The notes: generated by a model from the letters alone, not told the origin. 64,000 bases of DNA from Silene latifolia (GCF_048544455.1 NC_133536.1:38334652-38398651), one strand, 5' to 3'. Numbered from the stretch's first letter, positions 1-11,329 are shown. Numbers and translations: made by a program.

Positions 1-189
1 AACACCTGCTAAGACTGACTGTTCACCATAAGGGATCGCGGTAGACACAACAGAAACAACAAAAAGACAAACCACACAAGGTCAGTAACTGAGGAAGGAC
101 ACAACACCAATATACAACATACTACAGACGCAACCAAGCACACATACAAGCCACAACTACTCCAACCAATCACTGTCGCCGACTGTTCA

Positions 190-560
190 CTGGACCAGCC
201 CTGCTAGTGGGGGACCACAGCCATACCCACCACATCCCCGCTCATCATACAGAGCGATAAACCCAAGTTTCCTTAATGTGCACATCCCCTCCTGTGGCGG
301 GTTCCATAGAGGGCGAACTAAGGGCGTGAAGCCACTCCCGCAAGTGACTTCACTCAGCCAGGGACGCGCCTCGAATATCACAGACAGCCAATCACCATCA
401 ATGTATTACGACAACGGTAGAGACAATAACACAGTACCAACCAACTATCACAACCTGACAACCAAACTGATCTAACAACAACCAAACCACATCACAAGAC
501 ACTCTAGACAACCAACAGTACTGAGTAGGCGAACCTACCTTTAGCCAACCGCAGCGATTC
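190..560 (-). repeat. Diverged inverted partial copy of the 883-2493 repeat
   Basis: Read on the minus strand, 190-385 matches 1795-1990 closely: the same TGGCTGAGTGAAGTCACTTG core, the same GAACCCGCCACAG block, the same GTGCACATTAA segment and the CCCCAC-rich end. Further out, 500-560 matches about 1545-1600 through its CTACTCAGTA segment. The stretch between them has diverged. The flanks (1-190 and 560-880) show no coding sequence I recognise. It is probably an older copy of the same repeat family in opposite orientation. Its true ends are not visible. Confidence 0.7.
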
Positions 561-882
561 TTCGTTCAATCACATGACATAAACCAAGCAAGAAATACAC
601 CTATATAAACAGTACAAACACCTATTACTATCACTACAACCCTACAAGAAACAACATAGACAATGATGACGATGATGACATACCTACGCATAGCATACCG
701 ACGTTAAGACCGCTACCCGACCAAGCAACCTATCCCTAAGGCATAAGCATCCTCAAAGGCTCCAATGGAAGAGGTTATGATGAAGGGAAAGAGAAAAGGC
801 GACATCTAGGTTTGGAGGAAGGAGGCGGAAATGATTTGCGATTCTATCAAAGCACGATTATAAATCCCCGCTGGAAAGACGC

Positions 883-1650
883 TACTCGATCGAGTAACTA
901 ACTTACTCGATCGAGTGACCCCTACTCGATCGAGTACTCTAGCTACTCCATCGAGTAGCCTCGACTAGATCGAGTACCACTCATCCAAAACTTATCATGA
1001 CACAAAACATCTCTCGTACGGTTTCCCAAAGACTAAGACATAACACTAAGGTCGGTCAACGGGTCCCTAAAAGGACGGATATTACAGTACTCGATCGTGG
1101 AAGTTGGGGACTTGATCGAGTAAGGGTCACTCGATCAAGTAAGTCACTTACTCGATCGAGTAAGTGTGTTTTACGGGCCGTTTTTGACGGGTTTTGTTAA
1201 TAACGCGAGAATAATATAAAAGGGCTCGTCATTACTTCTTAAACACCTTTTCAACTTTCTAAACTTTTCAAGAGACGATTGGAAGTTACGTTAATTATAT
1301 CTCTCGCATTATTAGCAAATACCAAGGTTTGGTTGGTCGGATCATCTTGTTCTTTACACCGTTGCGAACGTCGTGTCGGGGATAAGTTCCTTGTATAATT
1401 GATGTAATGTTTCGTTGAGTTTCTTTAAAACCTTAATTGGGTAATGTTGGGGGTTTTGGGTGATTTCTATGGTTGTAGTGGTAATTGTATGTATATATGT
1501 TATAGGAGGAGGATTTGATGAGGAGAGATTCTGATTAGCTGCTAGATCGTCTGTTGGTGATTGCTATTTTAGGTAGGGTTTCTCTACTCAGTATTGGTTA
1601 CATAATGTTGATGTTGTTGTTATTGTTGTTGTCGTTGTTGTTGTTGTTGC

Positions 1651-1687
<37 letters not shown>

Positions 1688-2493
1688 ATTGTTGTTGTTG
1701 TTATTGTTGTATCTCATATCGGTATTGGATTGGTTTTGGCGTTTGTTGATAGTATAATGTTTATTGGTTGTATAACTGTCTGTGATCTTCGGGGTGCGTC
1801 CCTGGCTGAGTGAAGTCACTTGCGGGAGTGGCTTCACGCCCTTGATTCACCTTCTATGGAACCCGCCACAGAAGAGATGTGCACATTAATGAACTTGGGT
1901 TTATCGCTCGGATGAGATGAGCGGGGCTTAGGTGGGAATGACTGCGGTCCCCCACTGGCGGCGAGGAGTACTTGTTGCGATGGGTACTCTGGCAGGACTA
2001 CACACTTTAGTGTGTAGTCAGGCGTGTGGAGATGAGATGGAGTTGTGGTGATTGGGTTGAGCTGATTGAGTTGTTTGTAATACTGTTTCATTGCGGCTAA
2101 TGTTTTTATGTAATCGGTACTGACCTCGTTTAATTGTTTTAAAAACTGTGGTGATCAATTCGGGGATGGTGAGCAATTGTTGAGCAGGTATAATGGCTTA
2201 TGCGAGGGACAGCTGGGATGGCGTCATCACATGTCGTAGAGTCTTCCGCTGTGTCATGAACTAGTTGTTTAGTCGTTTGGATTTTGAGAACTTTGTATTT
2301 CTTTTTAGCAGTTTTGGATTGTGGTTGTATCGCCTAAACTTTATTATTATTTATGTACGTTTCGTTATTGTCCATTTAATTATCATTGCCTAGGGTAACC
2401 GAGATGGTAGCGTTCTCATACCTTAAGTGGTCCTGGTAAGGCACTTGGAGTATGGGGGTAGGTGTTATACCCGGTTTGGGCCGGGGTATTACA
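883..2493 (+). repeat. LTR-like repeat, copy A
   Basis: The copy begins with a cluster of CTCGATCGAG motifs (883-957 and 1088-1161). A TATA-like TAATATAAAAG follows at 1212-1222, then a GTTGTT microsatellite at about 1604-1715, the conserved GGGTGCGTCCCTGGCTGAG block near 1795, and a dyad-symmetric right end at 2463-2493 that reads TGTTATACCCGG, a short loop, then CCGGGGTATTACA. The same order recurs at about 48990-50090. A TATA box, a sharp end in CA and two dispersed direct copies suggest an LTR, possibly a solo LTR of a Ty3/gypsy element. I found no primer site, no matching left terminus and no target-site duplication, so the left limit and LTR status are inferred. ORFs here encode only poly-Leu or poly-Asn from the microsatellite. 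Confidence 0.6.
1604..1715. repeat. GTTGTT trinucleotide microsatellite
   Basis: This is a nearly perfect run of GTT units with a few ATT and GCT interruptions, inside LTR-like copy A. Copy B has only a short TTGTTGTTG remnant at the matching place (about 49600), so the expansion is specific to copy A. It creates spurious poly-Leu and poly-Asn reading frames on the two strands. Confidence 0.9.
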
Positions 2494-3224
2494 CTAACAC
2501 CACCCAAAGTTGCTGCCACCACTGCCATAGAAACAACCCACAAACACCTCAATATACAATATAAACCCCACTAGCGAGGCCCATATCAGCCCCTTTAACA
2601 ATCCGCCCTCATCTCAAACGATCACTCCTCCAGCACCAACACAAGAAAAATGTCGACCACAACCAGAAGGGTACATGGCCGGAGAACACACTTGCGGTGG
2701 CTGTCTTTAAAATCTACTTGTATACCCTAGTAAATCAAGAATTTTATTTTGGGATTATGGAGAGGAGAACAAGGGAAGAAAGAGAGTGAGAAGGAGAGTG
2801 GTGGTGGCATCGGAGGGAAACATAATAAGTATGGAGGGTGGAGCCGATGAAATGCAGTGTTAGTATTAGTGTAGGTGGTAGTGGAGAAGAGGAGGAGTGA
2901 GGAGCAGCAGGCGCCTGTGAAGAATAATGGTGGTTAGGGGATAGGTGATTTCGGGCATCGTCGGCGGTACAAGAGGGGGTGGTAGAGGTGGTTGTGGCGA
3001 GGTAGGAGTTTGGATGGTGGAATGGGTGAGATGAGTGTTTTTACCTTTTTTGTTGAAATAACCCTATTTTTGTACCCTTTTATTATATTTTTTATATTTT
3101 TTGTTGTGAAATTCTTTTATTACGACTTCTGATTTTAACACAATTACCTCACAAAATATTTTTCAATTAAATTTTTTTTTACAAATATTATAAAGAGAAG
3201 TTGAAAATATGTACTTTATGTAAA
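2494..3224. other. Unassigned AT-rich spacer
   Basis: No ORF of convincing length, no terminal repeats and no RNA gene are visible. The part at 2750-3000 is purine- and GTG-rich (GAGAGGAG, GGTGGTGG) with stops in every frame. The last 200 bases are very AT-rich and include the left target duplication of the MULE-like element. Confidence 0.6.
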
Positions 3225-4386
3225 GAGTAAATTATCAATTACTCCGTTTTATAAACCACTTTTTAAAAATAACTCCTTTATGAAATTTTTTTAATAATTT
3301 ACTCCATAAAATGTTCTCAGGTCAAAATTGCACCCAAATTGACACTCCGGTGAAAGATTTCGTCAATTCTTGAATTTTCTGATTTTAAGTCTATTTTTGG
3401 GACGAAAATGACCTCACCTATGTTATTATTAGTTCTTCCCTCTCCGTTATACTTCAACCCCCCCCCCCCCCCCCCACCATCACCACAACACCACCACCTG
3501 AAAACTACCGGTGCGCCGCTTCTTCACATCGTCTCCTTCCACAAGTAAACCCAGAAAGAAAAAACACCAGAAAATAGAAAATGTTACCTAACCACAAGAG
3601 AAAAAAATTGAATTGAGATATGGTAGTTATGAATTGCGATTTATATGTACATAGGTTTAGTATGAGATAAGGAAATTTGGGGAAAAAATTGAATTAAATT
3701 AAATTGCTGATGCAGGACGGCTGACCAAGTTGATGCTACAATCGGGTTTCGGGTTTCAGTTTTGCCATCACAACAAGGAGCAGGGAAGACGCACGATAGA
3801 GGAGGAGCAGACGATGGTCTATTTGGTGATGCAGCAGGCGTACGAAAGTGCTCGATTGATTGATGGTTGAATTGGTGATGGAGGTTCGATAGTGCAACGG
3901 AGACGAGTTGCTGCTCTCAGGTGGAGTGAATTATGAGCACAGTGGTGGTGGTGGTGGATCTAGGTTCGCGAAACGGAGCCAGGGAGGTTGTGTATGGTGG
4001 AATTAATGGTGAACGAGTTTGAGACCGAAAATGGCAGTTGAAGCTTTGATAATGGTGATGATGGTAAATGGATGGTGATAATGAGGGATGTAAATGGTTA
4101 ACGATTTGTAAATTGAATTTTTGGGGGCTTGGTTGTCAATCCAACGAAGTAGCAGGGGAGCAAGAGGAATTGGGAATTTGATAGGGAAGCAATTAATTTG
4201 ATAGGGAAGAAGATATGAACATAAGGGCAAAACGGTTATAAAAAAAAAAGATTTTTCACCAGATTGTCAATTTGGGTGCAAGTTTTTACCTGAGAACATT
4301 TTATAAGAGAAAATTATTAAAAAAAATTCATAAGGGAGTTATTTTAGAAAAGTTGTTTATAAAAGGGAGTAATTTTTAATTTACTC
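3225..4386. mobile_element. MULE-like non-autonomous element with long inverted repeats
   Basis: The first ~135 bases (GAGTAAATTATCAATTACTCC onward) are a long imperfect inverted copy of the last ~135 bases, which end GAGTAATTTTTAATTTACTC. The flanks carry a near-perfect 9-bp duplication, TTATGTAAA at 3216-3224 and TTATATAAA at 4387-4395. Long TIRs plus a 9-bp duplication are the signature of Mutator-like elements. The 1.16-kb element has no transposase ORF. Its interior holds an 18-base C run at 3458-3475 and GC-richer patches (about 3480-3560 and 3715-3990) that could be captured host fragments, though I recognise no gene in them. Confidence 0.75.
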
Positions 4387-5464
4387 TTATATAAAAATAA
4401 TAAATTGTTTGATTTTCGTAAAGTATTTTTAATTTTTTTATTTAATTTATGCTATTTTTTCGATTAATTTTTTGTAAACTTTTATTGTGTATTTTTCATA
4501 AAAACATAACTATTTTTAATTTTTAGATATGATAAATTGAATTTCTCGTGAGATTTTAATAAAGGGGCTTAATTTCACTTATTATGTAAGTTATGGGGCG
4601 TAATCACTTCAATTGAAAGTTGTGGAGGTTAATTTCACAATTCACTACTACAAATCCATGCAACTATAACGCCCCTTTAACAACGCTTATTCACGAAAAT
4701 CACCATAAGACGTTGTAGAATGGATGGCGCGAATTTTACTAAAATTGATTACAACAGTTATGTGTTCATAACCGTTGTTATAGGGTTTAACAACGGGTCA
4801 AACTTCACAACCGTTGTTAATATAAAAACTAATAACAATAGTTTACTCTGTAATAAATTATAACCGTTATTAATAATTTGACGCAAAATTGGCGCAAAGT
4901 TAGTGAAAAGTAATAACAACGGTTATATATAGACCCGTTGTTAATACTTTTTAACAACGGTTGTCTAAGGAACCGTTGTTAATATATTCCCTAATGACAA
5001 CGGGTTTTGTGTAAAAACCGTTGTCAATACTTTCCATAATATAAACCACACAAACACAGATCAGCTACAGCCACAGCCACAAACACAAACCTAACACAAA
5101 CACAAACATAAACACAAACACAAACACAAACACAAACACACACTTTCTCATTGTCTCTTTCTCTCTTTCTCATCGTCGCTTTATCATCTCCGTCAATGTT
5201 GTTGTCATCGTCTCTTACTTTCTCTAATTATCAGGTAAATATGCATGGTTTAATTTAGGTTTTGTCATCTCAGTTGTTATTTTCTTTCTCTAATTATTTC
5301 ATTTGCATGTGTTTTTATCGATCATTATGTTCTTTCTCTAAGTATTATTCGCTTAATTAGTTTTGTCACTGTTGTTTTTCTGCGTTTATTAGCTTGTAAA
5401 ATAAATTAAATAAAATAAAACAAAGAAGAAGATGATAGAGAGGAATGCATAATAAACTTAATTA

Positions 5465-5468
<4 letters not shown>

Positions 5469-5508
<40 letters not shown>
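5469..5508. repeat. TA dinucleotide microsatellite
   Basis: About 20 uninterrupted TA units lie in the middle of the CACTA element, immediately 3' of the small minus-strand ORF. Confidence 0.9.
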
Positions 5509-5513
<5 letters not shown>

Positions 5514-5523
5514 AAAAAACGAA

Positions 5524-5811
5524 TTACATTGCTAAAAATGCAATTCTTAGATATGCATAGAGAGTCTTATTCTCTTCTATGATATCCATCCTTTCCTCTT
5601 TTGCTATTTGGAGGTTTCGTTCAGCAGTTTCTATATCGTCATATAGCTGCAACAACTGCTGCTCTGTCAAGCCATTTTTTTTGGCGTCCTTGAGTGTGAC
5701 CCGAGCTTCCACAAGGTAGCTCCTGAACCTGTCCTCGATGTCCAGCAACCGGCGGATGAAACTCTTGTTGTACTCGGTCATAGTGTATGTCTTACGGATG
5801 GTATCATTCAT
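5524..5811 (-). CDS. Small coiled-coil-like protein inside the CACTA element
   Basis: This 95-codon ORF starts at ATG and ends just before the TA microsatellite. The protein is strongly charged. It looks helical from about residue 15 to 85, with heptad-like spacing of Leu, Ile and Ala among Glu, Lys and Arg (stretches such as LLDIEDRF and AERNLQIAKEERMD), so a coiled coil is likely. It shows no signal peptide or membrane segment and no transposase motif. I do not recognise the family. It is either an ORF carried by this non-autonomous CACTA family or a captured host fragment. The AAACCCTAAA-rich sequence just upstream on the minus strand (5820-5880) could be a 5' UTR. Whether it is expressed is unknown. 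Confidence 0.45.
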   Translation of the reverse strand: MNDTIRKTYTMTEYNKSFIRRLLDIEDRFRSYLVEARVTLKDAKKNGLTEQQLLQLYDDIETAERNLQIAKEERMDIIEENKTLYAYLRIAFLAM

Positions 5812-6413
5812 TGTTGATGAAGTTTGGAGTTTGTTTGAAAGATTTAGGGTTTGAAGTTTGATTTAGCAGTTTAGGGTTTGGAGATAGTGAGGTAATAGAA
5901 TGGTTATTGAGATAATGCATGAATTTATACTAAATAATGTGTCGTTTGAGTTGTTTTTTAATTAATATATGTTTAGGAAGTTGTGCCATCATATCTGCTT
6001 CAAATCTTATAACCCTTCTCATTCCATATATTGTCCTTTCATATGCAGGGATTTGGCAGTAATAATGCATGCATCGGAATTATAACGGGCCGTAATAATG
6101 CATGCATCTAGTAATATATAATTTAATTTTTTTTTAAAATAAACAACAACGGTTATTTAAATAAAACCCGTTGTCTTTAGTTATAACGGTTTTTTATACT
6201 ATAACCGTTGTTATAACTTTCCCACCAAAATTTAGTCACCCTTTCCCCAACGGGTTTTTCTACTTTAACCCGTTGTTAGTAGTTTTCACAACGGGTTTCT
6301 TAGGAAAACCAACCGTTGTTAAAACCTTTAACAACGGACTCTTTAACAACGTCCGCTTTTTTTATATAACAACGGTTTTTAACCGTTGTTATCCTGTATC
6401 TGTAGTAGTGATT

Positions 6414-7172
6414 GCACAAAGTTATAGGGGTCAATTACCACTTTCCCGAATATATATTTGATGGTTATCAATAACGTATGATTTTATTTTTGTAATGTAT
6501 TCGATATTGAATTTAAATAAGTGAATGAAGGCAAAATTTGACCATAAACTATAACTAATTCTCATTTCCCCCCAAATCCATTTTCTAATCAATTACTTTT
6601 GACATTTTATTCCTCGTCAAAACTATAACATGTTTAGGCGTGTGTCCGACGAGTGTCGGGTTCCAGGTGTCTGACACGGCGTCGAACACGGGACGGCTAG
6701 TTTTAGGAGGAGTGTCCGTGCTACCTAGTCCGTCACTATGAATAATTGGTGTTTAGAATAGTAACTAAACTAGTATTGGTGCCCGGCTACGCCCAGGCTA
6801 CCTCTATTACCATTAAAATTTATTTTTAATTAAATAAACTACTTTAAAGTTTGTTAACTCATAATTTATCTTTAATATATTTTTCTATGTCATATCTTAA
6901 AATTACGATAAGATAAATTACGAGACAAATTCACTACTCCCGCTATTAATATTTTACTTAAATCGATTAGTTAGCTAATTGTTCATTTATGGTTGTTTTC
7001 GTTGTTAGTATTGTTACTTTTATTACATTCGTTATTATTACGGTTACTTCACTGCTTCCGCCATAATTATTGTTATTTCCACTACTGCCGCATGAATATT
7101 GATAATTTCATTACTCCCGTTGTTGCTTCTATTACTTTCACTACACCCCTTGCTAATATAGTTATTTTGACT
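6414..7172. other. AT-rich spacer with a Helitron-like terminus
   Basis: No gene is visible. Read on the minus strand, 6770-6798 has a GC-rich hairpin (about 6781-6798, GCCTGGGCG pairing with CCGGGC) followed by about 7 bases and CTAG next to T. This arrangement resembles a Helitron 3' end. From about 6990 the sequence is a degenerate run of TTATTNTTACT-type units. That run resumes beyond the LINE at 8038-8130, so the LINE inserted into it. The Helitron reading is tentative because no 5' TC terminus or Rep/helicase is seen. Confidence 0.35.
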
Positions 7173-7188
7173 ATTCAAATGAGTTATT

Positions 7189-8021
7189 TTTTTTTTTTTT
7201 TGGTAAATGGTAAGTATATATTAAATCAAACACCAATGTACATCACAATGTTTTCTGAGTGTCAGCTATGTATGAAAAGTAAAGTATAGAAAAATATAGC
7301 CCTATCAAAGTACATCAGACAATCTTTGCTAGCCACACAGATTCTTTCCTTGTCAAAGTACCAGCATTCCTAGACCAGAACCGAGATAAAACTTCCTTAA
7401 GAACATGATTCACCATTGCCATTGGATGAATAACAACCTGATCAACCCTTGCCTTGTTGCGAGCTTTCCAGATTGCATAGACAACAGCCACCTGTCCAGC
7501 ACACATCAACTTCTTCTGCAGCTTAGAGACCCCATGATGCTTACTAAACCAGGAGGAAAGTTCAGGAGCAGGGAAAGTAATTTGCAGACGCTGCTGCAAT
7601 AGGTGAATACACTGCTCACTAAAGCAACAATCATAGAACAGATGTTTATGAGACTCCTGATCAATACCACACAGAAAGCAAGAAGTATCAATTACATATC
7701 CCATCTTAACCAGACGATCTTTTGTCAAGAGTCTTTCTTTCATGGCAGCCTAAAATATAAAGGAGGTCCTAGGAATATTCATAGTGTTCCAGCAGGTATA
7801 CCTCCAACTGATTTTGGGTTGTGGAGTTCTCAACCACTCATAACCTCCCGCAACAGTGTACTCTTTATCCTCTCCCAACCATTTCCCTGAGGTGTATGCA
7901 GGTGCAAAAATTTTCAATAAGTGGGCAATTTTCTTCCAAGACCAGCTACAGTCACTAGGTGGCTCATAACTAGTCCAATCACCTCCTTTCATATAAACAT
8001 GATTCACCAATTTGACCCATA
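7189..8021 (-). mobile_element. 5'-truncated L1-type LINE (3' end only)
   Basis: The copy reads on the minus strand and ends in a poly-A tail (T run at 7189-7201). It is flanked by a perfect 16-bp duplication, ATTCAAATGAGTTATT, at 7173-7188 and 8022-8037. Its 3' end (CTTACCATTTACCAAAA on the minus strand) matches those of the other two LINEs here. At 833 bp it keeps only the C-terminal part of ORF2. Severe 5' truncation, poly-A and a variable-length duplication are standard products of target-primed reverse transcription. Confidence 0.93.
7315..8010 (-). pseudogene. LINE ORF2 C-terminal fragment (zf-RVT region), broken
   Basis: Two pieces are visible. 8010-7750 encodes a region rich in Trp and Tyr that matches the post-RT segment of the 8165-10885 LINE (WTSYEPP, EYTVAGGYEWL). 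7743-7315 carries the zinc-binding zf-RVT motif, CFLCG followed by HLFYDCC, as in plant non-LTR reverse transcriptases. The pieces are separated by a stop or frame change near 7745. No reverse transcriptase core is present, so the fragment cannot be active. Confidence 0.85.
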
Positions 8022-8164
8022 ATTCAAATGAGTTATTACTAATATATTATTATATCCAATGTTAGTACAATTATTTTCACTACTAACATAATTATTTTTA
8101 CTAATTAACCATATAATTTTAAGAGGTTATATATTTATATAAATATATTACATATATGCATTAA

Positions 8165-10640
8165 ATGCTGGCTGAAACAAAGCTATTTCATGCTCAACAG
8201 GAACTTAGCAAACATCCTAGAGATACACATATTATGGCTCAAGAATATGAAGCTCATCAGACATTCAGGCATCTTCAGCTAGCAAAAACAGAATTCCTTA
8301 AACAGAAGGCAAAGGCTTATTGGATGAATGAAGGGGACACAAATTCTTCTTATTTTCATGGGGTGATAAAAGCAAGGAGAAATAAGAATTTTACCCATCA
8401 AATTAAGGATCATAAAGGGAATTTTCATATAGATGAGAGTGGGATCCAACAGGCTTTCTTAGAGTATTATCAAGGTCTACTTGGATCCAGTGCTCCTACT
8501 CTTAATGTAAAGCAGTCCATTGTCCAGAAGGGTAATATATGCACAGAGGAACAAAGGCAGGTTTTACTATCTCCAGTGACACATGATGAGATTAAAGATA
8601 TCATTTTCAATATCCCTAATGACAAAGCCCCTGGGCCAGATGGTTATTCCAGTAAATTCTTCAAAGACTCTTGGGAGATTGTTGGAGGGGAGATATCTAA
8701 TGCAATTCTGGATTTTTTTGACTCAGGCTCCCTTCTTAAGCAGGTGAATACTACTCTTATTACTTTAATTCCCAAAGTGGAGAGGCCTGAGACTGTGTTA
8801 CAATATAGACCCATAGCTTGCTGTAATATTATTTACAAATGCATATCTAAAATCCTATGCAAAAGACTGTCTTTCATTTTGCCTGACCTGATCTCACAAA
8901 ACCAAGGAGGTTTCATTCAAGGAAGGAGCATTATGGACAATATTCTCATATGTCAAGATTTGATTAGATTATATGAGAGACAAGCTAGCTCACCCAGATG
9001 TCTTTTTAAAATGGACTTACAGAAAGCCTATGATAGTGTGGAGTGGGGATTTCTGGAACAAATGCTAAAGGCTTTGCAGTTTCCTACTCAGTTTATTGGA
9101 TGGGTTATGCAATGTGTCACAACAGCCAGCTATTCTCTAAGTCTAAATGGAAATATGTTTGGTTTTTTTAAAGGACAAAGGGGACTGAGGCAGGGGGATC
9201 CTTTATCTCTTTTATTGTTCACAATTTGCATGGACTACTTGTCTAGACTACTTATGGTATCTACTGACAGTCCAGTTTTTAAGTTTCATCCTTTATGCAA
9301 GCCCATGAGGTTAAGCCATTTAATGTTTGCTGATGACCTCTTGCTGTTTAGCAAAGGGGATGCTCAGTCAATGCTGATTTTGTTAAGAACTTTTTCTACC
9401 TTCTCAAAGACTTCTGGCCTAAATATGAGCAAAGGAAAGTCTAATGCATATTTCAATGGAGTGGCTACTGGACTCAAAAGTGATATTCTGCAAATCTCTG
9501 GGATGGTGGAAGGTAGACTGCCCTTCAGATATCTAGGGGTGCCCATTAAAACCACAAGACTCAGTGCCACAGATTGTAAGCCTATTATTGATAAAGTGGT
9601 TGATAGAATCAGAGGATTGGGAGCTAGGAAATTGTCTTATGCTGGGAGATTGATATTGGTAAAAGCAGTCCTTAAAACCCTACACCAATACTGGGCCACA
9701 ATGTTTATTCTCCCCACTGGTGTAATAGCAAGGATAGAATCCATTTGCAGGAACTTCCTGTGGGATGGAGGGGCGGACTACATACGTTCTCCTCTGGTGT
9801 CTTGGGATAAGGTCTGTAAGCCTTGGGATGAAGGGGGATTGGGACTGAAAAATGATATTCAGTGGAACAAAGCTGCTGTGGGAAAACTGGTCTGGTGGCT
9901 TGCATCTAAGCCTGACCACATGTGGGTTAGGTGGGTAAATCACACCTATATAAAAGGGAAGGATTGGCTAACCTATGAACCTCCTACCAGTACTAGTTGG
10001 TATTGGAGGCGAATATGTCGAGTCAAAAATCTTTTCAAGGAAGCCTACAATCAGAACATGTGGACTACACAGCACAACAAAGAATACACCATTGCAAGGT
10101 TACGATTTTATACGAGACAAGGGTCTGAAGGTCAACTGGCATAACTTGGTCTGGAATAAATGGAGTATACCAAAACATAGTTTCATTTCATGGGTATATC
10201 AACATAAAAACATGAATACCATGGAAAAACTTAATAATCTGAGCATTAGCGAAGAGTATACCTGCCGGATTTGCAGAAATGAAACGGAAACAATTGATCA
10301 TTTGTTCTTTGATTGCCCATACAGCAGGAAGGTGGTGGTTATTGTAGGGGATTGGCTTGGTCTTCCGTTGCCTTATCAGGATTTGATGGAATGGAGACTG
10401 AGGATTACGGGTTCCAAGATGAAGCAAGGGATTATCAACGCCACCATTAATGCTTGCCTTTATCATATCTGGAACCAAAGAAATCGGAGTAGAATCGAAC
10501 TCTCCCTGCTACGTCCTAACTTGATAGCTCAACATATCATTGATGAAATGAGAAGAAGGGTGTCCGCCGGCCTCACAACACCAGTTAGGATCAGGGACCG
10601 AAGTTTCATTCAACGAATTACTGGAGGAGCAGGAAGATAG
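8165..10640 (+). pseudogene. LINE ORF2: reverse transcriptase plus zf-RVT, one frameshift
   Basis: The first frame (8165-10144, 659 codons) covers the pre-RT linker and the RT domain. Visible RT motifs are KAPGPDGY near residue 155, RPIACCN near 215, QGGFIQGR near 245, GLRQGDPLS near 340 and the catalytic FADDLLLF near 388. The second frame (from about 10098 to 10640) continues with the Trp-rich segment and the zinc motif CRICRNETETIDHLFFDC. A single +1 shift near 10097 separates two otherwise open frames, so the copy is fairly young. The apurinic endonuclease and ORF1 are missing through 5' truncation. The initial ATG is an internal Met, not the native start. Confidence 0.9.
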
Positions 10641-10885
10641 GGTGGATTTGATGAGATTGAAGATGATGAATTAGGGATTTGATTTTTTCCCCAATTTGTT
10701 TTTGATGTCGGTTTAAATTTTGATTTGTTGTCTGCTTGTTTTGTTTGAGCATTTGGTCTTGTTGGATCATATGCGTCTTGGGCTTGCGGAAATTGTGATT
10801 TGGGTTGCCTTAATTGGATTAACCCAATAGTCTCATGTATGGTTACTATCCGTATATATATATTTCTTACCTTTTACCAAAAAAA
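8165..10885 (+). mobile_element. 5'-truncated L1-type LINE with RT
   Basis: This plus-strand LINE begins within ORF2, downstream of where the endonuclease would be, and ends in a short A run at 10879-10885 after TTACCTTTTACC, the same 3' terminus as the other two LINE copies. ORF2 occupies 8165-10640. No convincing target duplication was found, so the exact 5' end is approximate. The sequence from 10641 to 10878 is its 3' UTR. Confidence 0.85.
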
Positions 10886-11317
10886 TAAATCAAGTCGAAA
10901 TAGTTATAGAATATTATATCTTTTCGAAATCTAGCTTGATTTTCCAATATATAACCTACTTATATTATATTTGTGTTTGTTAAATAATTGTATAATTATA
11001 TGATGATACAAATTAATAACATAAGTGAGGAATATTTATTTTAAGAAAACTCACCATATTTTGGTATTATCTAAATTTATACTTCAACTACAACTATATA
11101 ATATTTATATTGAAGTCCCTTGGTCAGGTCCATCACACAGTGCTATCGATTAAAAACTATATAATATAATTAAGTTGTATAGATTTATTTAATTACATTG
11201 AAGTCTCTTGGTTTCTGGAATATATAGCATTGATTTGTCATCACAATCAGTAGTATGTGATGTCGTAGGGGTGTACACTGGGCTGGGGCGGGCTGGGTTG
11301 TCACTCTATGGCTCAGG
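10886..11317. other. AT-rich spacer
   Basis: No ORF, terminal repeat or RNA gene is visible between the LINE tail and the truncated left end of the copia element. A short GGGCTGGGGCGGGCTGGG patch at about 11280-11297 sits just before the copia sequence. Confidence 0.5.
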
Positions 11318-11329
11318 CCAACACTAAAA

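Larger units (their letters stand above)
4643..6410. mobile_element. Non-autonomous CACTA (En/Spm-type) transposon
   Basis: The element starts CACTACTACA and ends TGTAGTAGTG, perfect inverted termini of the CACTA class. It is flanked by the 3-bp duplication ATT (4640-4642 and 6411-6413). Both subterminal regions (about 4680-5040 and 6145-6400) are packed with direct and inverted copies of AACAACGGTT / AACCGTTGTT, as expected of the subterminal transposase-binding repeats of this superfamily. At 1768 bp it is far too small for the TnpA/TnpD genes and must depend on a partner. It contains a CA-rich tract (5045-5140), a TA microsatellite and one small ORF on the minus strand. Confidence 0.88.

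Noticed and set aside
1554-1837. Long poly-Leu and poly-Asn reading frames on the two strands
   Set aside because: They are translations of the GTT microsatellite inside a repeat.
6171-6461. 96-codon Phe/Val-rich ORF
   Set aside because: It runs through the CACTA subterminal repeats and out past the element end.
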